Of a DNA stretch of 64,000 bases, positions 35,698 through 48,694 are shown in pieces (the stretch's first letter is position 1; the number at the start of each line of letters is the position of its first letter). Made by a program: the position numbers and the translations under genes. The notes beneath the pieces were generated by a model that was given only the letters and a program-made list of their open reading frames with translations, did no database searches and was not told the DNA's origin. This DNA is from Solea solea (taxonomy: Eukaryota; Chordata; Actinopteri; Pleuronectiformes; Soleidae), in contig NC_081151.1 in assembly GCF_958295425.1 (NCBI RefSeq), positions 16,464,606 to 16,528,605 on the forward strand, read 5' to 3'.

Positions 35698-38041
35698 CCA
35701 TAATGGAGTGAGGACATTTTGGGAAAGTGAGGACATTTTGGCTGGTCCTCACATCTTTAAAGGGCTTTTGGGGGTTTAAGAGTTAGAACTGGGTTAAGGG
35801 CACTTAGTTGTGATGGTTAAGGTTAGGGTCTAGGGGCTAGGGACTGTGTGTTCGTCTCAGAACAAAGAATAGTGGTGGAGTTACATCATTTGAAACCAAA
35901 TGGCACTTTTCCACTATACAGTTCAACACTTTCTATTTTACGCTGATTAATCACTTAAACAAACATAATTGCACTAATAAGAATATAGCACCTGTAAGAT
36001 CTATACATATGTGATGTCACGTGACAGTTTATAGTGGATGAAAACCAGCTGCAGAAGCATGTGGTTACGAGGCGAGAGCGATGTGCTCTCAAACATCCAG
36101 TGTCCCTGAGTGTCAGGAAAAGAATCTGTTAAACACACAAAGGAAACAATAAGCCCAAATCCTGTTCCGGACACTCAAGCACCGTCTCTCAAGTTGAAGT
36201 CAAACAAACTCCTTGGAGCTGAGAGCTCAGTGATGCATGGAGTCTCAGTTGAAGGTGTGTCCGGAATGCCCTCTGTGTAACATTAACCATAGATCAAACA
36301 TTAATTACGTGGAAGAAAAGATGATGGTTATTTTGGCACGCCAGGATATGAAGGCCTCTGACGCAGATCAGCTCACGTGGAGGGCCCGGTTGCCCTGGTC
36401 ACACACACACTTCGAAAGCAAACACAAGCCACACTCTGTTTTCTGTGGGGCGTGTTTGCGTCCACGTCCACAGCTGGTTACACGGAGCATGTCGCCGGTC
36501 GTTCTCAGCGCTTATGAGACTTGGTGACGGCGCTGAAGGTTTTCTATCGCAAAGAATTTGCCTTCCTGAAGGTTATTTATGCTCAAAATGGATTGTTTGC
36601 AATTTCCGATGATAAAACTGAACATGGTTATATTAAGGTCACGTTAAATTGGAATAAAAGTCCATTTTGAGGATTGCTGCAATTGAAAAAAAAAAAAAAA
36701 AAGCGTCTTCTTGTTGAGGATGGAATTGTTCATATACTACACAGTTGTTACTTTAAACTGCCCTTCCAAATGGAAAAAACAAGATGTCGCAGCGTCAGGA
36801 GGAGAAAAGCTGCTCTGTTTGCGTTGAGATTTCTCTTCAATAAAAAGTGACATGGTGACACAGTGGTTTATGGTTGTTGACCTATTTTATAAGTGTTGGC
36901 TACATGGCCTGTTTTCTTACCATGTGGCACTAAAAAAAAAAAAGATAAATCGTGTTTAAATTTAATTCCTTGTGCCATCAGCGATTTATTGGATTCTGCT
37001 GAAATGACAAACTAACAGACTCTCTGTAAATAAACACAAAAAATACATATATATAAATATGTTTAATCACTATAACCTTTAACATTTAACATTACATTTT
37101 ACAAAAATGAAAGTGCTTTTAATCAAAAGCTTACAGATATGGTTTGGTACATCTGCTGCAGTATTGTACAGTAAAGTGAGGTCCTAAAAAGTTAAAATTA
37201 GGGTTAAGTTAGGGTTAATATTCTATGTCCTCCTTATTGATGGAAAATCCCATAAAAAGACCAGAACCTTTTTTTTCCAAGTCAAACCCTGTCCTGAAAT
37301 GCTCACCGACAGACCAAATGTATATTATCGCACCCTCACACACACATGGATACTGTATATTTGCTTAAAGACTATTATTAGTAACGTAAACGACACCCAT
37401 GACCCATTTTTTTTTACAGATTTCAATTTTCCGTGGGAATCACTGAGTGAGATCCAGAGGGAGGATTGGAGAGTAAAAGAGAAATCCTTGTGTAGGTCTT
37501 GGTCTTTTTATGGTGTTTTCTTAACAGTAGGGATCTTTAAACATTTATTTACACAGTGACAGCTTGAAGTTTTTAAATACAGTACGTTTTATGGTCACTC
37601 TCGCTGCAGCTGAAACAAAGTGACAGTTCTTTGACTAACAAGCAGCTCTATAAACTACATCTGTGACTTACAAAAAAATACATACTATAAACATTTGAGT
37701 GCTATTTTTTAGGGTCCAGTGAGTAAACATTAGTGAAACTACGGTGGCCTTCACATACCAGAAAAAAAAAATGTTGTTGTTCTTCATTTGTGTAGTAAGC
37801 TGCCACTTCAAAACGCACATTCTGGCTGGTTTGAACATTCAGGCTGCTGTAGAAACACAGTGAAATCTGCCCGATAGAAAAGGCTCATTCTGAAAACCAA
37901 ACGATTTATACTCTTAAAATAATCATCTGCTCTTCCAGGGCATTCCCAGCACCATGGGACTGGTTTACACTTCAGGTCCATCAGAGTTAACTGTGTATCA
38001 GTGAGTACGAAGGGCTCACGCCAGTCAGGAGAGGTTTGGGT

Positions 38042-41000
38042 TTATGGAGCATTCAGCCTGTGCCATGCTGTCACCATTTTCTCCGGGTGAGCCATCATGT
38101 CCTTCCACTGCTCCACCGCCTCTGGGACGGGGCTGTCATACCCTAGCTGAACCTGAGAGACACATTTAGAGAGAAAAAGGATTCCTGGAGTTATCGGGAG
38201 TCACATTTCAAAGAGGTCTTAAAACAAAGAACACTGTGATTCTGCTCTTGGGATTTAAAATGTAAATTAACATTAATAAAACTTCTGCTTGCTCTATTTA
38301 AAACGCTTAGAGGTTTCCCACTCGATTTATAACATCACTTAACATTTTCTTGAGGATTAAATGGTCTCAATCACCAGTTTAGAGTCATCTTTATTAGAAT
38401 TTGATGACAGATTTGTAAATGATGTTCCCATTTAGAGGAAAATAGATGACAGTAGAAGCACAGAGTGAACACCAGTGTGATTGACAGCTGCGTTCAATTG
38501 CAAACTAAACCCAAATGCATGATCGTCACTGGAAACACTCCCCCAACCGGAAAACACAACGACAAAAGCAGAAAACACAACGACAAAGAACAAAAAAACA
38601 CAACAATAAAAGCAGAAACACAACAATAAAAAAAAACATATCACAAACAAAAAACACGTCAAAAATAGAAAACACGACAAAAACAAAAAACACAATGCCA
38701 AAAGCAGAAAACACAACGACAAAAACAAAAAACACATAAAAGCAGAAAACACAACGACAAAAGCAGAAAACACGACAAAAACAAGAAAACACAGCAATAA
38801 AAGCAGAAACACAACGACAAAAAACATATCACAAACAAAAAAAACACGACAAAAACAGAAAACACAACGACAAAAACAAAAAACACAACAATAAAAGCAG
38901 AAACACAACAATAAAAAAAACATATCACAAACAAAAAACACGACAAAAATAGAAAACACGACAAAAACAAAAAACATAATGCCAAAAGCAGAAAACACAA
39001 CGACAAAAACAAAAAACACATAAAAGCAGAAACACGACAAAAGCAGAAAACACAACAAAACAAGAAAACACAACGACAAAAGTAGAAAACACAATGACAA
39101 AAACAAAAAACATATAAAAGCAGAAACATAACAACAAAAAAACATAACATCACAAACAAAAAAACACGACAAAAACAGAAAACATGGCAAAAACAGAAAA
39201 CCCAATGACAAAAGCAGAAAACACGACAAAAACAAAAAAAATACACAATAAAAGCAGAAACCCAACAACAACACAAACAAAAAACACAACAAAAATAGAA
39301 AACACGACAAAAAAAAAAAAAAAAACACGACAAAAACAAAAATACAAGGACAAAACAAAAAAAACACAATAAAAAAACAAAAATACAAGGACAAAACAAA
39401 AAAAACACAATAAAAAAAACACGACAAAAACAAAAATACAAGGACAACACAAAAAAAACACAATGAAAAAAACACGACAAAAAAACCTGTTTTGCTGTTT
39501 TGGTGTGTTTTGCAATATGCAATATATTTCCAATTGTTGTGGTGATTTGCACTTCAGGGCCACCGTAGGGACATCATGACTAGTTACCACTTAATATCAG
39601 TGTGAAACAATAAGTTCATAAATAAAGAGTTTAAAGTCATCAGCTCACCTGTCCAAGACACTGTTTCCTCCTGACCGAGCTGCGACTGTAGAGTTTCACT
39701 AACAGCGAGCAGGCGTTGTCAAACGCAGCCAGTTGGAAGTGGAAAAGCTCCACCCACTGACACTGACCCCCGGCCGGCTTCATCACGCGAGTCTTCTTCT
39801 TCATCAGCACCTGGCCCATCTGGTGCATCTCCGCCTTGACGAAAAACGCTGCAGACGGAAGCGAAGGAGATGCCTTCATATACAGTCGAGCGATTTGGAA
39901 ATCGAGTGAAGGGACATTTTACCTTGAGTGATCGGTGACGAGGATGCTGGGAGATTTTGGGCGGCAATGATCTGGAGCTGGATGCGACCGTTAACTGGCT
40001 GGAAGCAGGTGGTGAGATGCAGCTCGGCGTGGCACACCTGGAAAATAGTCATCAAATCGTCTGTTTTGTGTTTTGTATCGCACAAAAATAAATGTGTATA
40101 ATTCCAGTCGTATAAGCGTATAGCATATGTCGTATAGCACTCTCCATTGGGGGTCTCAAGTCTCGTTTGAGTTTGAGACCCCTGCAGTAAATGGTATATC
40201 AGCAAGTAGTTAGTGGCCTTGTTACAGCAGTCTCAGCTGTGCTGCTTCTTTCCAAAATGCAGTCGAAATATTTCTTGTCGTAGACCTTTGAGAGCTCATC
40301 TGTCCAGGGGCCTTAAATAGCGCCCACTGAGTGATCGTGATTCGGGCAATTTGGCTGCTTTGTGTTGAGCAGATTGGTAAAATCAGACTCCAATAATCTC
40401 CCAGTGACTCACCGTCTGATCGTCTAAGTGCAGAAAGAGTCCACATTGTTACCGTCACTGCCAGACATGCATCCATTAACCAGCAGAACCCACTCTCTCT
40501 GCTGCTGAAATGGTTTGAGGTTTTGATCCACTCTCCAGACTCCACACTCCAGTTTCATCCGCGCAGTAAAAAGCCCAGTTTCCAAAGTTTTGCCTCCCGA
40601 TGAATTCATTTTTCTCGTGATTATGCAACAAGACAAGATTTGGCCCATTTGCCATGCTTCACCCCGTTATGGCCGAGAGTACGGCACATGCCTGCGGGCT
40701 GCCGTGCATCATGAGGACAGTTTTATGAGGCACATGCCGTGTTTTATTCGTATTTACTGTGCACACAGCAGCCAACGGAGGAAAGGGTGAAGGGTAAGTA
40801 GTAAAAGTTTGTAATATTTTTTTTTCTTCTTGGCCACGACAGCAGACAGCAGCTGCTTACAACTAAGAATGTATGAGTTCCATTCACGTACAGACATTAA
40901 GAGCTTTGGACATCAAATTAATAACTGAATACTGGGGAGCTCAGACTGCATGACCCACCAAAATGATTATTTACTTTCTAATTTTCAGTCATAATGTGAT

Positions 41001-44000
41001 ATTTGGTCATCAAAACATTACCATACCAACATTTCATCTGTTCTTCCTCTAGTCCAAGTGATTTCTCTTGTGTTTAGAAATGTTTTAGTGATGTTATAAA
41101 TCAAGTACAGACTCATGGTGTCGCCCTCCGGTGGATATTCAATACATTTTTACTTCTGCATTGGCATCCTCAGGGGAACCAGACCACTCCATCAACCAAT
41201 TTGTTAAAATTGGTAAAAAAAAATGTAATTGGTGAAATCATTGACGATACCACTTTTTTTGGTGTCCGATACCAATATTAGTCATTTTAAAACCAGGGGT
41301 CTCAAACTCAAAGGCCCCCGGGGGCCACTAAGTGTGTAGTTTGGTCAGTAAGGGGCCAGTCGAGTGATAAAAAGTGTTTTTGGATTGTATCCGAGTTTAC
41401 GTCTGTCCAATATCCGATCCAGTGACTCAGTATCAGTATCGGACCAATATCGATACTGACCGATACCGATAATCATCCCTAGCGACACGTGAACATGAGA
41501 GTTGAGCACTCACAGAGGATTTGGATGGAGTGTTGAGGTCGAGCCAGTGCAGCGTCTCCAGAGGACCGAGTTGCCGCAGGGAGAGGACACACTCGGCCGC
41601 TGTGCGTTTCTTGGGGTTGTGCATCTGCAGTCGCAGCACTAAAGCGCTGCAGCGCAGCTCCTGGAGGCGGAGCGCGAAGACAAAGGTCTCCATGAAGGAC
41701 ACTTCCTAAAGGGCAGAGGGAACGGAGAGTAAAGATTCACACAGAATGATAAACACGCGTTAAATTGTGTTAAAGTCAAATAAAGACACAGTTTTTAAAA
41801 GTGGAACGTGGAAAGTGTTACCTGGCGGTAGTCTTTAACTGAGCTCTTGAACTGTATGGGTTTAGGCAAAGTGATGATCCCTTTGAATCCAACCTTCTGT
41901 TGTTCAGCTCCATCCAGAGGAAGATTGAGGTCTGAACACTGACAAGAAACAGGGGGAAAAAATAGAAAGGTTTTATTTTTACATTTTAAAAGGATTGTGT
42001 GTATCCTTAGTTTGAAAAAGTTACACGTGTGTGGCAAAAGGATTTCATTTATGGCATCTCCAAGCATAATCATTTCTCCAAATGTGTTGAGTGTGTACAA
42101 TGCCAAATGTTTAACACTAGAATTGTCCTATATGCTTAATTTTTGCTTTAACAAAGATTTACTTTAATACATTAAAGGGCATTTGTGTGACCCATGTAAT
42201 TTGCTTGTTCATCCAAATGTTCCATTGGATGGTTTCAATCAATCAATCAGTCAATCAAACTTCTCAGGGTCAGCCTGTGGCCAAGTGGAAAGGGAACTTG
42301 GCTTGTAACCAGAAGGTTGCCGGTTCAAGTCCCCACCAGGTCGTTGGGGACTTGCTCCCCGGGTGCTACTCAGTGTGGCAGCCCACTGCTCCTAATTCTA
42401 GGATGGGTCAAATGCAGAGAATAATTTCCCCTAAGGGGATTAATAAATTATAATTATTTATATAGCATGTTTACGTACAATACAATCCAACTCAAAGTGC
42501 TTCACAGGATAAAAACATAATGAGAGGAAAGCAACCCACAGGCCCACTGCTCACCCAGAGAAGTGAAGAAGTGGGGAAAAAAGTGAGGAAAGGCTTTCAT
42601 GGAATTCACAAACAGCCATGGGGGAAAACACTGGAGACTGAGGACCACAACAATGTGACCTTTGGACAAAAAATGTCCTATTCTTGGCAAAGAGGAGCCC
42701 CCTTATCCATTTTACCCCTGTTCCTTTAAGAATTACCGCACATTAAAACCTTCAATCTGTAAACTTAGATGTAACGTACAGCGAAAACACACTTAATGTG
42801 TTATCTGTAAAGTGAAACCGAGACAGTGTCAGGTGAACCTTTAGCACTTTTATCGTCGGCTTAGACAGTTCTGCCTTTTTCTTCCTGACTGTCTGAGCCA
42901 AAGTTAATAGAGCAAAGATAGGAGCGAACAGAGGCCTGATTTCTGGACAGAGGGCCCATTGAGGAATTTTACAGAAAAAGCACAACGAAGGTTTTGTTCC
43001 CTCCCCCCCACGTGCTGCCCACTCATCTCGCCGTGTAACCTTACCTGGACCAGAGTGATCCACACCTGCTCCAAAGCATCCTGGTAGCTCATCCGGACGC
43101 ACACTTTTCCCCACTCACGCTCATCGCCAGACAGGGTGATGGAGTCTGTGATGTTTGAGGACAAATCATGTGATATCTTATTAGACAGACAACGAGGAAC
43201 CAGTAAACAGTGCGCTCAACCCCTGCCCTTTAACCTTTAGTGCACCCTTGGTAAAGTGTTGTGGGAATAACACACAACTCCTTATATGGACATCCTGTGG
43301 TTTGTGTTTATAGGTCACATCTTCAGGCTTTCCAAAATGCTTCTTTTGTGTTGTCGAGTCAAAGTTATGATTAATTATAAATCACTTTTTTTAATTAGGG
43401 TAGCAATAATTCTGCAAAAGGCACAAATTTAGACCGTTTTTCTTTTGTTTTTGTTCATAAAAATGAACCAAATGAAATTTGAACTGTGACACATTTCCAA
43501 ATTTTTGTACATTTTGCCATCTGAATTTTTCCTTTTCTTACTTCATTAAAATCATAAACAATTTCAATGGTTTTATCTTTTTTTTGTGAATTTTATCAAG
43601 ATTCCCTTACATGCTGTTCCATGATGATAACATTAATTACCACAGTATACAGTAATAAAATGAATCATACTACTTTGATACATATGATTATTTTATCATA
43701 ACAAAGCTGATTCTCGCCACTGAATAATAATAATAAAATTATGTACGAAAGATTATCTCCAATTCGAAATAATGAAGTACAGTGACAAAACATTTGGAAG
43801 TGTTTTGAGTGTCTGCCCTTTTATGTTTGCTCACTGCTGAGTGAATTTTAATTGGACCAGGTTATTTTAGGACGACGGGAGGCAACAGGCCTCTCTTGTT
43901 TCTTTCTCCGTCTTAAAGAAGACGAGTCTGAACGGGGAAAAGTGTCGCAGAGATAAAGTGGAGATGAAGCTTTTACCTAGACAGCTGTCAGTGGAGCCCA

Positions 44001-47000
44001 TCACTGAAGATGTGCTGCTGCGGACGCTGGCGACCAAGTCAAATTGCTGCAGATGAAGCCAAACAAAGAGAAAGTCAGGATATGTCAACCAATCCTGCAT
44101 AGTGCAGCTTTAACGAAGTATAATGCTTACTTTTTCTAACTTATTTTGGGATGTTCGGAGGTATTCAGTCATTAGTTTAGTTTACGGATTGATTCAAACA
44201 TGAAAAAAACACAGAAATATCAGCAAAGTTTGAATCAAATAAATAAAATAATACCCATTCAGTTTCTTTCTCAATTTAAACTTTTAAAAATTACAAAAAT
44301 AACAAAAAAAATTGGACAAAAATTGGAAAAAAACCTGTGGGTGACCAAATCAGGTCACACCAATTCACTATATATAAATCTATAATCTGAGGAGGATATG
44401 AAAGTTTAGTGCCTAGGTTAAGATGTAGAAAATGAATGAATAAATTGTGAGGATGACCTCTTGGTAAATATTACAAATCCTCTCCAGAATTTAAAAACAG
44501 AGAAACAAACACACAAAAAAATTAAAGCCAACAACTGCACATCCTTTGCGTGTTTATGTCATTTCAAATCTTCACCCTGTTTGCAGTTATTCTATTGTTA
44601 TTATTATCTACTGCCATGGAGCTGGAGCCTTAACGCTGTCGTCACATCAATACTGTTTGTTCATAATGCTGCCAAACCAAACATCTGTAGTCAGCTGACC
44701 TTTTAATTGTACTGACACTCTGAAAGAGGACGTCAACAAATGATAAACACAAATACTGTATATCTGTATGGATCCATGTGATTTCTTTTAGTTTTTTAGC
44801 TAAATACAATGTCCTCATGACGTCTGAGGCGAGATATTAGATTAAATGTTTGTAAGGCAGCTTCATGGGAGCACATCCTGTGTACACGACAAAAGGAACA
44901 CGCCCCAATTTTCTGGTTGATATCCCGTGCCAGTGTGTGACTGATTAAACACCACGTCCCACGTCCAAGTCCAACACAAGGAGCGCGGACTATCTGAAGC
45001 TGGCACTGAATAAACGTCTGACAAACAAAAACACCTTCAACTCAAATTAACATCCTGTGCACCAATTCCTTTTTTAACGGTTCGAATTTCAAAATAAAAG
45101 TCCCCGATCCTTCGAGAAGCCTGAACACGTACCAGAAGTTCCTTGGCAACAAAAACACTCCTGGATGCTGCCAGGAATATACAACTTTATTTTTTTGTTA
45201 GATTTATTTTACTGAAAAGATTCAAGAGAAGCATATAGTTCTAGCCTTAAGTTATAAATAAATACAAATACTAGGAATAAATACTTTGTTCCCGTTACGC
45301 ATACATCATGATAAATTAAATATGTGTATTCTGCGTATCTCAGAATCACTGTATCGTTATATATACCATCGTTATCATGGACAAAACTGGTCTCACTTGT
45401 AACTTGTAACTTGACTTCCTGGTATCAAATTAAGTTGTAGACTAAAATTAAAAAGAAAAATGTGAGACCTAATTGTACGCAAAAATGTCTTCTGGTTATC
45501 CTCCGTGAAGTCAGGAAGTACGAATATATTGAATAGCCACCAGGGGGCGATGAGCTCAGTAAATATTGTCCAAAGGAGTTAAAGGTCTCAATCACTAGTT
45601 GTGGGTCTTCTCCACTTATCTCACAATTATGTCAATATTGTAAATTCCGTTCTCATTTAGAGGAATTTAGATACACACTCCTCGTCAAAAGTCCTCATCT
45701 CTACTCCAATTTTCCTCCAAGTAGCTCGCATCCCACAGTTTGAGAACCATGGGGTCCATGAGCCATTTTGACTGATACATTATGTGTTACATATTTTATT
45801 TTGTCGGCACTAATTTGTAAATGTTTGCCTTTAATTAAAAACTAACCTTTTTGCACAACCTTGTTAGAAGTAACTAAGTACATTTTAAACAAGCTACTTT
45901 TTTTTTACTTGAGTACATTTTAGACCAGTACTTTTACTTGTAATTAGGTGAAATGTTATCACAATAGTGGTACTTTTTATATGAGTACAATATTTCAGTA
46001 CTCATCTTTTAAACATTTCATAAAAATGATTAATGCCTTCCACAAAGTGAGGTGAATTCTCAGTTTCAGCTCTTCGGAGTAAAATGAAATCTAAACGCTG
46101 TGTAATTTGGCTTGTTTGCAGTTTTTTCCACCACAGCGCGGACGGCGGTGGAAACTGTAAAACTATATTTAGTCTGGATTTGACACAGGGTGAGAAAGGC
46201 AGTGTGAAAACTAGATTAGATAAAGAACACACTCACCTGCATGTGACTGTGTGCGTTGGACAGATCCAACATGGAGGTGCACTGTCGATGCTGGCCGTCC
46301 GGCTGCAGAGTCCAGCCTGGAAGGAAAATACACGTCCATCTGTAGTTACTTCATTTACACACTCAAAAATGCTGTAAGCAGGAACCAACTCGTAACAAGG
46401 TGTTATATAACATTATACTGTATGTATAGCTATGCTGTATATGTATATAATTGTGGATATTTTATATTTAGCAGCTTAAATACACAATGTATTGCCGGTT
46501 CTGTTTGTTTACTTACATAAAAAGGTGTAGATTTTAGATAAAAAATTGTATTGATGATTCTATTTCTTTTGCATTTGTATTATTTAAATTTATATTTGTC
46601 TCATTTTATTTATTTATTTATCAATTTTTTTAATTATTTATCAATTTTCTAAAATTATTTATCAATTTTTTAAAATTATTTATGTATTTATTAATTTAAT
46701 ATATCTCCTATTCTATGACTCTATATCTCTGACCTGAATTTAACTCTGAAATTAAGACACTTAAAAAATAGTAACTTGCAATTTGTCAGTATACAAATGA
46801 ATCTTTATTTTTTTTGTATCCAATTCCTTATATTTATGTTGTATTGTTTTAATTGGGAATCACACCCTCATGTGGAGGATAGAGTGGTAGAAAATGGATG
46901 GATGGATTGCCTTTATTTTCAATATTCTTTCAGATTTCTGTGTTGTTGACACACACAAAAATAACAATACTGCTGCTTTTTGTTTGTAATGTTTGTAATT

Positions 47001-48694
47001 GGGTTCATATATTATATACACTTTAAACAAACAGTAAGTGTGGATGAACTATGGTTTGCAGTTACCTGGGTTTAGTGGGCTGGACATTCTGTTCTTCATT
47101 GTGTCACGACGGGCTGAACCAGGGGAAATGTACTCAGCCATCTGACCCTCGTGGAAATTGGACTCTGGGCTGTAGGTGAAGTGACTGGAGCCCAGAAGCT
47201 CGGCCTTCCTCTCTGCGTACGTGCTCCGCATTGAACCTGCAGACAAAGAGCAGGGGGGCGCAGGTGAGTCTGTGTCTCTTCAGCCTCTGTAGCCTTCAGT
47301 TTGGTGTGGTTGAGGTGGAGTAAAACACACCGCTCTAACATTTACCTTAACCCCGCTGAGACAAACAAATGGTGCCATGACGAAAGGTGCACCTGTTCAA
47401 CTGCTCGTTAATGCAAACATCAAATCGACCAGTCACACGTCGACAACTCTGAAGTTCAAACTGAGCATCAGAATCAGGAAGACCGTTGATTTAAGTGACT
47501 TTAAACTTGGTTTAAATATGTTTTCAGACACTGTATTAGGGACATAAGACCTAAAAAAATTATTTGATGTCTCTCTGCGGAGTTTAGTTCACTTATCCTC
47601 AACAAACTGTGGCTGAGAGTAAAAAAAAGGACAGAAAATTAAATTAAAAAACTAAAATGGGTGAGATGAGTCTAAACTCCTGTGTGTTTTACACATTTAT
47701 CGACCACAACAATTCACAATTCTCCCCCTTTTCTGTCTCCCACCTCTCCTCTGTCCCCCATTTTTCCTTTCACCCCAACCGGTCTAGGCAGATGGCTGCA
47801 CATCTTTGAGTCGCTACACAAACAAAATTTGAATTTAATTGCATGTTTATTGTAATTCTACCTTCTACCTTTTTTAAGTGCCGTTTACCTGATTTAATTC
47901 ATTAAAAATAACATGAAACAATATGTTGGGGTGTGGAGCAACTGCAAAGGCCACTGCATGGCGCTAGAGAGAGGCCAACAAATAATCTGTTATGTCAGAG
48001 TGTGGCAAATTCAAACCACACCCTGAAAGCTTCTTGCAAGTGAAATAATGATTTGCTCCTGATGACCGATCACTTTTGGCCACTACCGTAACCCACGGTG
48101 AGGGTGTCTGCTGCGTGGCTAGTGGGAACACAATATGTGAAAATGTGTTGCGTTTTTAACTGTAATTCCTGAAAAAAAATCGGAAAACACCCTCAAACTT
48201 GGTGGGATTATAATCTTATCTGATGTTCACGCCAAAGAAAATACCAAAAATTGTCACTCCAGCCTGTTCACAAACAGTAGGACGATTACATTGTGGTAGA
48301 ACTGAATAAAACCTGTCAGTTGGTACATACTCTGCATCCCCGGCTGTAAATTGGGATAACGAGAACCTCTGGGTTGGACATAGGACGTCTTGATGGTGGG
48401 CAGGACAAACGGGACCTCTTTGCCATCGGGGGGAAGTTTGGACATGAGGTAATCCTCCGTGATGCCCCTCTGTCCTCTCTCTGACTCCACGCCTGCAGTG
48501 ATCGCCTTGTTCGGAGGCACTTTCAGTTTGATCACTTTGGAAACGGATGAAAGTTGTCAATGAGGAACAAAGCAAAATCAATCCGTCAGGAGTTTTAAAC
48601 ACGCTGCTGTGCAGGGCATCACTTCACCTTCTGTCTCCAGCTCCCGCTGCTCTGTTTTTGTCAGGATCTTGCAGCAGTTTTTGAGGCACTCCAT
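38042..48694 (-). CDS. tc2n: Tandem C2 domains nuclear protein
   Basis: Exons in coding order: 48694-48628, 48534-48331, 47236-47066, 46316-46237, 44046-43977, 43145-43045, 41938-41822, 41705-41514, 40037-39923, 39848-39649, 38152-38042. They sum to 1,428 nt, 475 residues (human 490), in phase throughout. The N-terminus MECLKNCCKIL has a cysteine cluster as in the human protein, followed by the conserved TEDYLMSKLPPDGKEVPF block. C2A spans about residues 198-325 (ITLSGDEREWG, GIITLPKPIQFKSS, FMETFVFAL) and C2B about 335-465 (CHAELHLTTCFQPVNGRIQL, KLYSRSSVRRKQ). The C-terminal AWHRL corresponds to the WHxL motif of synaptotagmin-like C2 proteins. The start has GCC before ATGG. The human protein has been reported in the nucleus; no calcium ligands were scored here. 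The last intron contains a large A-rich minisatellite. Confidence 0.96.
38540..39480. repeat. A-rich minisatellite with higher-order structure in the last tc2n intron
   Basis: About 940 bp of variants of a roughly 20-bp unit such as AACACAACGACAAAAGCAGA. A distinctive variant containing AATGCCAAAAGC recurs at 38,694 and 38,978, a higher-order period of about 284 bp. Read from the tc2n strand the intron is T-rich and almost stop-free, which produces a spurious 347-codon Phe/Cys/Leu frame. The array is followed by the boundary phrase CTTCAGGGCCACCGTA at 39,552. Confidence 0.85.
42271..42448 (+). mobile_element. tRNA-derived SINE, copy 2 (tc2n intron)
   Basis: Same family as the copy at 17,181, with a perfect B box GGTTCAAGTCC and tail GGATTAATAAATT, and about 45 bp shorter in the middle. 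A weaker related tRNA-like piece with GGTTCAAATCC lies at 4,843-4,853 in a zfyve26 intron. Confidence 0.75.
42450..42720. repeat. Dispersed teleost repeat (CAACTCAAAGTGCTTCACA type)
   Basis: Directly follows the SINE and contains TTTATATAGCA and CAACTCAAAGTGCTTCACA, phrases I know as very common in fish genomes. It has no credible coding content. Confidence 0.4.
47385..47520 (+). mobile_element. Tc1-like transposon fragment in a tc2n intron
   Basis: The phrases ACCTGTTCAACTGCTCGTTA, TTCAAACTGAGCATCAGAAT and TTTAAGTGACTTT match the 5' part of the Tc1-like repeat at the right end of the window. It is short, interrupted and non-coding. Confidence 0.6.

Larger units (their letters stand above)
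32335..38041. other. Intergenic region between plek2 (5' side) and tc2n (3' side)
   Basis: No gene recognised in 5.7 kb. The plek2 leader and promoter should occupy the left few hundred bases. Contents: a minus-oriented copy of the GT-bounded repeat family (about 32,430-33,370), the 97-bp and 632-bp TTAA elements, a repeat with GTCGCTTTGGATGAAAGC near 34,690, and a plus-oriented piece of the GT-bounded family at 35,700-35,860. The tc2n 3' UTR must lie in the right part, but its polyadenylation site was not resolved. Open frames at 36,237-36,527 and elsewhere show no known family. Confidence 0.45.

Noticed and set aside
36237..36527. 96-codon plus-strand frame in the plek2-tc2n interval
   Set aside because: Has cysteines but no recognisable motif spacing, and there is no sign of flanking exons.
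38432..39552. Long open frames on the minus strand (up to 347 codons) rich in Phe, Cys, Leu and Val
   Set aside because: They run through the A-rich minisatellite in a tc2n intron; the repeat lacks stop trinucleotides on that strand and the three frames give similar low-complexity peptides.
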